DNA of 9,333 nucleotides. Source: a bacterium. Lineage in GTDB: Bacteria; Sumerlaeota; Sumerlaeia; MVZB01. Below the pieces are notes generated by a model. That model was not told where the DNA came from. It saw only the letters and a list, made by a program, of their open reading frames with translations, and ran no database searches. This document shows, in pieces, positions 1 to 5,155 of the stretch (its first letter is position 1; every line of letters begins with the position of its first letter). The stretch is from contig JAMCWS010000179.1 in assembly GCA_023480605.1 (NCBI GenBank), positions 1,312-10,644 of the forward strand, in the 5' to 3' direction. Position numbers and translations under genes: made by a program.

Positions 1-1
1 C

Positions 2-739
2 GTTCATCCGTATTTGGTTCCGAAATCAATTATCGGACAGGACCTAGCTGATAGTGCCGTGAAAGATTTCAGTGAAGGAACAGTTGAGGGAAGTGAATTG
101 CTGAGACGGGCGATTCAGCAATATAAATACTTTGGGCAGCATTTCTATGTGATTCAAGCCCAAAAGGATGCAGTATCGGAGATTCGATACAAAGCTGAGG
201 AGGTTATGGGCAATGCTGGAGCAGATCAGGTCTTGATCATCATCGATTATCTTCAGACCATGCCCTATGAAATCGCGCCGGGATATCGGCTGACGGCAAC
301 CAAAGAACGGATTGACGCCCTCTGCACCGAACTACGCTGGAGGGTCAGGGATTTGAACAGTCCAATCCTGTTGATTTCCAGTGAAAACCGTGACGCCTAC
401 CGGATCAATCGGGCCCCAGATCCGGCTGCCTTCAAGGAATCCGGTGGAATCGAATAAACGATCGATGTGGGCCTGGTTTTCTGGACCGGTGGGCAGGCAG
501 ACAAGGCAGTGCGAGAGCCCGGGAATCAAGTCGCTGCGGCTGAAAGCCGTCCCATTCAGTTATACGTGATCAAGAATCGCAACGGACGGCGAGCCGCAAT
601 AAATATGCTGTTCAAACCGGCTACAGCCACCTTCGAAGAAAAGGATATATCTTCACTTAGCTACAACGACACTTTGGGCAGGGACTATTATCAAACACAT
701 TACCAATATGGAAAAAGGCGAAATCCAAGGGAGACTTAG
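2..739 (+). pseudogene. DnaB-like replicative helicase, C-terminal part, with in-frame TAA
   Basis: This is the C-terminal ATPase half of a DnaB-type (RecA-fold) hexameric helicase, which unwinds DNA at replication forks. The frame is already open at the left edge, so the N-terminus and Walker A lie outside the window. Visible are a Walker B strand (VLIIIDYLQTM, bases about 227-261), the helix with TKERIDALCTELR, the ILLISSENRD strand, the ESGGIE segment, and after the stop the VIKNRNG...F segment typical of the DnaB C-terminus. An in-frame TAA at 455-457 interrupts the gene right after ESGGIE, and homology continues in the same frame to a TAG at 737-739. Classical DnaB proteins have Gln at this place (SGSIEQDAD), so one C-to-T change of CAA would explain it. 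The composition is less GC-rich than in the chromosomal genes at right. The family call is firm; whether it is dead or read through is not decided. Confidence 0.8.
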
Positions 740-771
740 AATCACCGGATAGAAAATCACCTCTTCCGGAA

Positions 772-984
772 TTATAGTAGATACAGTTCAAGACCGCCGC
801 GGTGGAAATAGATCGCGTTGATGAAGCGTCCGACGTTGCGGAAGCCCCAGGCTTTCTGCTTGGTCGTCTGGATTTCGTTGCTGATCCCTTCGTCGTTGGA
901 GTTGGTCGCGCCCAACCGGCGATCCATTACAAAAAAATGGATCCTGGACATGGACAGTTCGGAGAGTCCGACGCACGGCCATTA
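772..984 (-). pseudogene. ISL3-family transposase, C-terminal remnant
   Basis: The minus-strand frame ends at a TAA (bases 772-774). It encodes a stretch with NDEGISNEIQTTKQKAWGFR followed by NVGRFINAIYFHRGGLELY. This pattern (N-x-x-EG-x-x-x-x-I-x-x-x-K-x-x-A-x-GFRN, then a short FxxxIYFHxGGL tail) is characteristic of the extreme C-terminus of DDE transposases of the ISL3 (IS204/IS1001) group. The frame is closed upstream by a stop at 982-984, and only about 50 residues look homologous against roughly 400-550 for an intact enzyme. The catalytic aspartates are absent, so this is a dead insertion-sequence end. No terminal inverted repeat was found near 740-772. Confidence 0.65.
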
Positions 985-1104
985 GGAGGGTTCGGCGTCA
1001 CAATCAGCGATCCCTTGGTAGCTGGCCGGATGCCGATGGCCGAAAGCCACGCGGTGCTTCGGTGATTGGTTGGTGATAACGACGAGTGCGATATCATTAT
1101 TTTC

Positions 1105-1200
1105 CGTAGCGCGAGGCGAGAAACCTGTCGCGGGGAATTTGGCCCTGGGTCTCACTACGTTCGACCCGGCGGCCGCGTTTCGAGGGTAGGGGGTCCTTAC
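1105..1200 (-). repeat. Possible dispersed intergenic repeat
   Basis: Read on the minus strand, this segment contains a phrase of the kind GAACGTAGTGAGACCCAGGG followed by a GCGACAGGTTTCTCGCC block. It resembles dispersed 'ERSE-type' intergenic repeats that turn up as spurious translations in many bacterial genomes. Only one copy lies in the window, so repeat status is inferred from resemblance and not shown. Confidence 0.22.
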
Positions 1201-1397
1201 TGAGATACGAAAGCGAAAGCCTGCTCCTCAGTCTGCCAGCCACCAAGCCGCCACCATCCCACCGCCAGCCCAGTCGCTTCGCGCCGCCGCTCGCCGCGGG
1301 CCCGGGCGATGCCGTGGCCATACCGAAGGCACCAACCTGCAGACCTGGCCGACTCGGCACAAGACAGCCACGCCCAAGGCGCCAATGCCGTGTCTGA

Positions 1398-1425
1398 GGG
1401 GCGCGGGGTTGGGACCCCGCGCCCC
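1398..1425. repeat. Perfect 11-bp GC hairpin
   Basis: The arms GGGGCGCGGGG (1398-1408) and CCCCGCGCCCC (1415-1425) are exact reverse complements around the six-base loop TTGGGA. No T-run follows on either strand, so it is not a standard intrinsic terminator. It lies in the gene-free stretch upstream of the enolase-superfamily remnant. Confidence 0.6.
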
Positions 1426-1610
1426 AAGGTCCTCACTGTGCCCAAGGCACAAAACCAATGGCTCTATCAAGCCAGGGGAGGGGCGCGCCCCGCAGGGGAG
1501 GGCCCACTGGCGTCTACAGCCAATGGCTTTTGCCTGGCACCCAGGCTTCTGGTCTGCCTGTTTGGGAGTGATGTTTGAGGTCGAGCAGCTTGCGTGGCTC
1601 GGTAACTCGA

Positions 1611-2066
1611 ATCGCCGTGATGATCAGCCGGCCCGTTGTCGGCCACGATCGCGACCAGTGGCCCGGCCGCACCGAGGACTGGTTCCCGCGGTGCGCAAGG
1701 CCCTGGGCGATCGCACGGCCCTTTTCGTCGACGGCAACAGTTGCTACACCCCCCGGCGCGCCATCGAGGTCGGCCGCATGCTCGAAGACAATGACATGCG
1801 CCACTTCGAGGAGCCCTGCCCTTATTGGGAGTTGGAGTGGACCGCCCAGGTCGAGCGGGCCCTCAAGGCGCCGGTCGCCGGCGGCGAGCAGGACACCAAT
1901 CAGGCGCAGTTCCGCCGGATGCTCCGGATGCGGGCCGTCGACATCGTCCAGCCCGACATCTGTTACATCGGCGGCATCGGCCGGGCCTACAAGGTGGCGA
2001 TGATGGCCGCCGAGGCCGGAATGCCCTGCCCCTGGACGACGATCCCGGGATCGAGTTACATTCGTA
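1611..2066 (+). pseudogene. Mandelate racemase/muconate lactonizing (enolase superfamily) gene fragment, frameshifted
   Basis: Members of this family dehydrate, racemise or cycloisomerise sugar acids and related carboxylates at a divalent-metal site in a TIM-like barrel. Visible are the metal-ligand strands in order: FVDGN (Asp, about 1726-1740), HFEEP (Glu, about 1804-1818), VAGGEQD (Glu, about 1873-1893), and then VDIVQPDICYIGGI. The start of the homology (AVMISRPVVGHDRDQWPGRT) is in the frame beginning at 1611, whereas everything after about 1680 is in the next frame back (LVPAVRKALGDR onward). Loss of one C at 1679/1680 explains this. The N-terminal domain is missing, and the sequence degenerates after GMPCPW, before the usual catalytic His and C-terminal part. 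About 140 of a usual 350-400 residues remain. The open frame continues to 2452 but carries no recognisable homology there. Confidence 0.72.
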
Positions 2067-2606
2067 AAGAGTCGGGCGAACGCCCTCAATGCCATTATAA
2101 ACTATCAGTTAGCTTGATGGTATCCCGGGTTCGCCTTGGGCCTTCGTTTGGCTGTCATTTGGGCAACCGGCCCCTCGTTCTTCACCCGCCATGGCCAACC
2201 TTATTACGCGCGCGGATGCGCGCGCGTGTACGGAGCACCTCGATTTTTCGCAAAAGGCTTGAAATATCGAATTTCGGCCACTCCCATGAATCGGTTTTGG
2301 GACGATTTTGTCCTGCGGAAAGCGCCTCGCTCAGGAGTCCCCTTACGTTTTCCAGAAAGATTATGGACTTAGACTATCCGCAGGGCGATGCCATCACATT
2401 GACGATTACCCGTGGGATAACGGTGAAGTTGTATTCGCCTGTTGGGCGTTGATGGTTGTGTAATCCCCATTCCCAACCAGTCTCAAGCGTTCGTAGCATG
2501 TCTTCGCGCCGGGAACATGACCGGTTCGCGATATCCCCATGTATCCCCGCCCCTTCGCTCGGTGGCAAAACCCCCGCCGGGCGGTTGGGGCCGGGCGGGG
2601 GCGGTT
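2067..2606. other. Gene-free stretch between pseudogene and repeat cluster
   Basis: No supported gene. Open frames on both strands (for example 2136-2372 on the plus strand and 2374-2613 on the minus) translate into unstructured sequence without family motifs. It contains an alternating CG hairpin at 2206-2227 and, at its right end, two copies of GCGGTTGGG (2581 and 2601) that lead into the GGACAA dyad cluster. Confidence 0.5.
2206..2227. repeat. Alternating-CG hairpin
   Basis: ACGCGCGCG (2206-2214) and CGCGCGCGT (2219-2227) form a perfect 9-bp stem around the loop GATG. Alternating purine-pyrimidine CG tracts of this sort can adopt Z-DNA under supercoiling. There is no T-run on either side, so a terminator role is not supported. 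Confidence 0.55.
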
Positions 2607-2621
2607 GGGACAATTTGTCCC
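2607..2621. promoter_or_regulatory. Operator-like dyad 1
   Basis: GGGACAA (2607-2613) and TTGTCCC (2615-2621) are exact reverse complements separated by one T. The arms are the same as those of dyad 2, 40 bases further right, which makes a sequence-specific protein site more likely than chance. Confidence 0.5.
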
Positions 2622-2631
2622 GAGGCGCATC

Positions 2632-3225
2632 TTAATGTCTCACGTTGGGACAATGTTGTCCCAGAGCAAAAGTTAAACCGGACAAGTCAAAACTCTTTGG
2701 CCCTGGAGTTTTTTTTCCATATATTTCCGAATCGTCCGGTTTAACTTGCTTGTCCGGTTTAACTTTCGCGAGGGTGCTGGACGACTGCGACGAGACGCCC
2801 GGATTCGCCCGCTTCCAGCCGTCAACCAGGGAACTCGCCACCTTACGGTCGAGCCTGAAAGTAAACCCATGACCGACGTCCTTATCGAAAACCTTGCCAT
2901 TCGCGTCGCGGACGAACGCAAGAACGTTCATTTTTCGAACCAAGGCGTCGACGCATCTGACGACAGTCTCCTTGTTGATACTTTCGCCATTCTGGTCAGG
3001 CGGCAATGCCAGCGGCAAATACCGGGCGGCGCACTGTACTTTCCCGCCGCGCAAGACAATTTCCTCGAGGAACCACCTGCTCAGGCGGGCGAGCTTGTTC
3101 GCTGCCCGGGTACCGCCATCATGTCTGCGCCGCGGGACGTCGCAGCGCTTCCATCGGATGGCCTCAACGATGTCGTCGATCCTGAGTCCCTCGATCTCCA
3201 GAGGCAGTCGGCTGACCGGTTTCAT
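2632..3225 (-). CDS. Unknown protein with winged-helix-like segment
   Basis: I do not recognise a named family. The 197-residue protein starts at ATG (3223-3225), 18 bases after the stop of the upstream gene on the same strand, which suggests a two-gene operon. Residues about 81-126 look like a winged helix-turn-helix: SINKETVVRCVDALVRKM as two helices, then a beta-wing (FVRDANGKVF...GFTFRLD). Residues 32-50 are basic. The C-terminal tail has a tandem VKPDKQ/VKPDDS repeat (155-166), and the last 35 residues are encoded by the repeat and dyad cluster, so the tail may be non-globular or an extension into non-coding DNA. No strong ribosome binding site is visible. With a primase-like neighbour, a role in replication control or initiation is an inference. 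The opposite strand is also open here, but its translation looks like an antisense shadow. Confidence 0.5.
   Translation of the reverse strand: MKPVSRLPLEIEGLRIDDIVEAIRWKRCDVPRRRHDGGTRAANKLARLSRWFLEEIVLRGGKVQCAARYLPLALPPDQNGESINKETVVRCVDALVRKMNVLAFVRDANGKVFDKDVGHGFTFRLDRKVASSLVDGWKRANPGVSSQSSSTLAKVKPDKQVKPDDSEIYGKKTPGPKSFDLSGLTFALGQHCPNVRH
2646..2663. promoter_or_regulatory. Operator-like dyad 2
   Basis: TGGGACAA (2646-2653) and TTGTCCCA (2656-2663) form an 8-bp perfect dyad around TG. It shares both 7-base arms with dyad 1. It overlaps the last codons of the minus-strand gene at 2632-3225, an unusual place for a simple promoter operator of that gene. Confidence 0.5.
2669..2766. repeat. 18-bp inverted repeat with an extra partial direct copy
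   Basis: Positions 2669-2686 (AAAGTTAAACCGGACAAG) and 2749-2766 (its exact reverse complement) form an 18-bp inverted repeat separated by 62 bases. A further copy of the 14-base core GTCCGGTTTAACTT lies at 2734-2747, directly repeated at 2752-2765 with an 18-base period. Between the arms is an AT-rich tract with T8 and ATATAT. All of it lies inside the 3' end of the minus-strand gene at 2632-3225. Together with the two dyads, the motif GGACAA/TTGTCC occurs six times in 2607-2766. It may be iterons, operators or both. Confidence 0.7.
2689..2716 (+). terminator. Weak hairpin followed by T-run
   Basis: AAAACTC (2689-2695) can pair with GAGTTTT (2706-2712) around a ten-base loop, and the right arm runs into T8 (2709-2716). 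The stem is AT-rich and no plus-strand gene ends here, so a terminator function is uncertain. Confidence 0.22.
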
Positions 3226-3243
3226 GCCAGAGATCGGCGCCCT

Positions 3244-3924
3244 TCAGCCATCGGGCGGGTGCCAGTCATCGATCGCCTGGAAACGGTTATCAAGATCGGC
3301 GTCGCCATCCAAGGCAGCGATCCGACGCATTTCGTCTTTGGCCCGCTCCAGGACGCCACCACAGGCCACGAGAAGGTAAACTCCGAATCCGCCGAACAGG
3401 ACCTCGTGGAATTGGCCACCCAGGCCACCGTGCTTCCTGTAGCCTTCGTATTCGTCGCGGCGCGGGTGGTTAATAATCCAGTGGCCACCCGGTTCGCCGG
3501 GAATTTCGATGTTCTTCCGACTGCGCGGTTTCGGCTTGGGCTTTTCAGGCTCGGGCGGTACCAACGGAGCGAGGCGCTCCATAGCCGTTGCCTCATCGAA
3601 AGGGGACGACTGGACATAATTCAGCATCAGCCGGGCAGTCGTGTAGATCGACTGGCATCCGATAATCAGAACTGGTTTCCTTGTGGTCTTGTGTAGACTG
3701 CAGGGAATCGGCACGCCATTGGCGGACATTCGCCTATCAGGCTTGAATCCTGGAAATATTTCTTCCATTGTACGCCGAATCGCCGTGGCTGCTGGAGCAC
3801 TGAAACCGTGGACAAAAGCAACCGAGTAAACGCTTCGGCCGCCACTCCATAACTGGACGAGCGGCGCCCCGAGTGCATCCTCAATCTTGCTCTGCAGCGC
3901 CGCGTCCCGATGGCCGAGTTGCAC
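3244..3924 (-). CDS. Possible archaeo-eukaryotic-type primase / replication protein
   Basis: A weak functional call. The 226-residue frame uses GTG at 3922-3924. Residues 27-33 read SGGRSVY after a hydrophobic strand (LVQLW), recalling the S-G-G-(K/R)-S-x-H strand of archaeo-eukaryotic primases of mobile elements, with Tyr in place of His. Residues 54-84 (EEIFPGFKPDRR... NGVPIPCSLHKTTRKP) recall the following basic P-x-x-x-H-K-T segment. A Pro/Lys linker (123-137) separates a C-terminal domain of about 85 residues. The catalytic Asp pair expected upstream is not seen, so the gene is either truncated or wrongly assigned. The frame stays open about 40 residues upstream of the GTG, but that part overlaps the divergent integrase. 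It probably forms an operon with the gene at 2632-3225. Primase plus integrase would fit a self-replicating integrative element. Confidence 0.42.
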   Translation of the reverse strand: MQLGHRDAALQSKIEDALGAPLVQLWSGGRSVYSVAFVHGFSAPAATAIRRTMEEIFPGFKPDRRMSANGVPIPCSLHKTTRKPVLIIGCQSIYTTARLMLNYVQSSPFDEATAMERLAPLVPPEPEKPKPKPRSRKNIEIPGEPGGHWIINHPRRDEYEGYRKHGGLGGQFHEVLFGGFGVYLLVACGGVLERAKDEMRRIAALDGDADLDNRFQAIDDWHPPDG

Positions 3925-4863
3925 AGACGACAGCCCGTAGGCTCCTTGAAATTGACGAAGGCCATCATCGGTGAGGTGGACCAGATCAGCCGGACCGTGA
4001 ACGAGATAGAGGCCGAGCGAATATCCAACTGCCTGGCCAATTTATACGCGCACGTCGGCGAGCGGCCCTTGGAGTAGATCACGACGGAGACACTGGAGGA
4101 CTACAAACTCCACCGTCTGAAGAAGGCCGCCCTGTCCACCGTTCAACGGGAGGTGAACGCGGTGGTTCGCATGTTGAAGCGCAACGGACTCCTCGTTCTC
4201 AAGCCCCCGCTCAAGCGAGGACGACGTACACGACATCGGGCATTCAGTCGGGATGAACTGAAGCTATTCTTCGCCCACTGTGGCGAGGATCAGCGGATCT
4301 TGTTCATGACGATGTTGGCGACCGGGGCGCGGCCGGCGGAGTTGATCCCCTCCGAGCGCTCCCAGCACACTGCCCTATTGAAATCCGAGGTGGACGCGGA
4401 AAGCGGAATAATCACCATCCGGGGAGCCAAGCTCAAGCCCGGACAGGAAGAGGTGATCCGCAAGGTGAAGATCACCGAAAGCCTCATGGAGGATTTTGTC
4501 GTTTATGCCCGCACAATACGCGGCCCGCATGTCTTCCCTTCCCGCAACGAGAGCCTCAAGCGGACATTCGAACGGATCCTCAAGCGGGCCGCGATCGACA
4601 AGGTGGACCTTTTAGGCAAAAAGCTGACGGCGCACAGCTTCAGACACACCTACTGCACGCTGGTAGCTGAAGCCCTGGGGTATAATCCCTTTGTCGTCAA
4701 GGCGACCCTGGGACACAGCCAGATCAGCACGACATCGCGATATTATCATGCGGCGGCGCCGGTAATGGCGATCGACCTGTCCGATTACATGGGAAACGAG
4801 GCTGGGGAGTATGGACAAGCATTATGGACGAAAGAAGCCGCCGGGGGCTCGGCGGCTTCGTAA
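3910..4863 (+). pseudogene. Tyrosine recombinase (phage-type integrase) with in-frame TAG
   Basis: Site-specific integrase that would catalyse integration and excision at the adjacent tRNA. The frame from ATG 3910 gives a core-binding (SAM-like) domain (ANLYAHVGERPLE), stops at TAG 4075-4077, and resumes in the same frame (ITTETLEDYKLHR, then STVQREVNAVVRMLKRNGL). The catalytic domain follows intact. Counting from an internal GTG at 4153, Arg60 lies in TGARPAE, a Lys in the beta-hairpin around 93-106, H161-x-x-R164 in AHSFRHT, His188 in LGHSQIS, and the nucleophile Tyr197 in RYYH. A CAG-to-TAG change (Gln) is the simplest cause of the stop. A product from 4153 would lack most of the DNA-clamping N-terminal domain, so activity is doubtful unless the stop is read through. 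The last codons run into a hairpin that appears to be the tRNA terminator. The family is certain; the exact start is not. Confidence 0.8.
4834..4859 (-). terminator. Probable terminator of tRNA-Ala inside the integrase 3' end
   Basis: GAAGCCGCC (4834-4842) and GGCGGCTTC (4851-4859) form a perfect 9-bp stem with an eight-base loop. On the minus strand, the direction of tRNA transcription, it lies 19 bases past the tRNA 3' end and is followed by TTTCG, giving TTCTTT across the stem end. That fits an intrinsic terminator, although the T-run is short. It also encodes the last residues of the integrase (KEAAGGSAAS). Confidence 0.5.
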
Positions 4864-4878
4864 GTCGAATCGTTGGAG

Positions 4879-4912
4879 TGGTGGACCTGGGGGGACTCGA
4901 ACCCCCGACCCC
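4879..4912. other. Candidate attachment site (tRNA 3' half)
   Basis: Tyrosine integrases commonly use the T arm and 3' end of a tRNA gene as attB, and recombination leaves a direct repeat at the far end of the element. Here the integrase abuts this end and the tRNA is intact. I find no second copy of the segment within 1-4878, so the far end would be left of the window. The limits given are only the 3' part of the tRNA gene and not a measured core. Confidence 0.35.
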
Positions 4913-4954
4913 CGCGTTGCGAACGCGATGCTCTCCCAGCTGAGCTACAGGCCC
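4879..4954 (-). tRNA. tRNA-Ala(CGC)
   Basis: The minus strand folds into a complete cloverleaf of 76 bases with encoded CCA. The acceptor stem GGGCCTG/CAGGTCC contains G3-U70, the alanine identity pair. The D arm is GCTC...GAGC. The anticodon stem TCGCG/CGCGG carries the loop TTCGCAA with anticodon CGC, reading GCG. The T arm is GGGGG TTCGAGT CCCCC, the discriminator is A, and CCA lies at 4879-4881 (TGG on the plus strand). The integrase stop lies only 15 bases from the 3' end, the classical arrangement for an element integrated at a tRNA. Confidence 0.96.
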
Positions 4955-4968
4955 ACACCGGAACCCAT

Positions 4969-4998
4969 CTTATACTCAGAGCGCGGCTGTCTTGGCAA
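4969..4998 (-). promoter_or_regulatory. Promoter of tRNA-Ala
   Basis: On the minus strand, -35 TTGCCA (4993-4998) and -10 TATAAG (4969-4974) are separated by 18 bases. Each box matches the sigma-70 consensus at five of six positions. The predicted start lies a few bases before the mature tRNA 5' end at 4954. Confidence 0.6.
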
Positions 4999-5088
4999 GC
5001 ACAAAATCAATGCACAAAATCGATGCCACCTCTCGGCGTCTCGGCCGATTTAGCCCTGCATATCGCCTCCGTCACGCATTCTGCCGGC

Positions 5089-5121
5089 TTGACACCGCCG
5101 GTCATTGTTTCATAATGACCG
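5089..5121 (+). promoter_or_regulatory. Promoter with overlapping operator-like dyad
   Basis: A perfect -35 TTGACA (5089-5094) is followed after 16 bases by CATAAT (5111-5116), about 40 bases ahead of the oxidoreductase start. The 7-bp arms CGGTCAT (5099-5105) and ATGACCG (5115-5121) form a dyad over the spacer and -10, where a repressor would block RNA polymerase. No regulator gene lies next to it in the window. Confidence 0.6.
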
Positions 5122-5138
5122 TGAACGCAATCCCACGC

Positions 5139-5145
5139 GAGGAAG
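5139..5145 (+). promoter_or_regulatory. Ribosome binding site deciding the 5156 start
   Basis: GAGGAAG ends ten bases before ATG 5156. It is somewhat distant but is the only purine-rich match in the leader. It supports this start over the upstream in-frame codon at 5105, which lies inside the promoter. Confidence 0.5.
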
Positions 5146-5155
5146 TCCATGTAAT

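Larger units (their letters stand above)
985..1610. other. Gene-free GC-rich stretch
   Basis: I see no gene I can support here. Several frames are open on both strands, but their translations are low-complexity (Arg, Ala, Pro and Gly rich) and agree with no family I know; they reflect high GC. The stretch holds a repeat-like segment at about 1105-1200, a perfect GC hairpin at 1398-1425, the palindrome GGGGCGCGCCCC near 1482-1493, and two near-copies of CCAATGGCT (about 1456 and 1518). It could be debris between mobile-element remnants. Confidence 0.5.

Noticed and set aside
1514..2095. 193-residue minus-strand frame
   Set aside because: Antisense shadow of the enolase-superfamily fragment; the plus-strand metal-ligand motifs are decisive.
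2746..3696. 316-residue plus-strand open frame
   Set aside because: Its translation lacks family motifs and lies antisense to the two minus-strand frames, which look more protein-like (winged-helix-like and SGGRS segments). Treated as an antisense shadow in GC-rich DNA.
4042..4236. 64-residue minus-strand frame
   Set aside because: Antisense to the core-binding domain of the integrase, with no motifs of its own.
4811..5053. Open frame with GGTRTPDPRVANAMLSQLSY
   Set aside because: This is the familiar spurious antisense translation of a tRNA gene, here tRNA-Ala(CGC).
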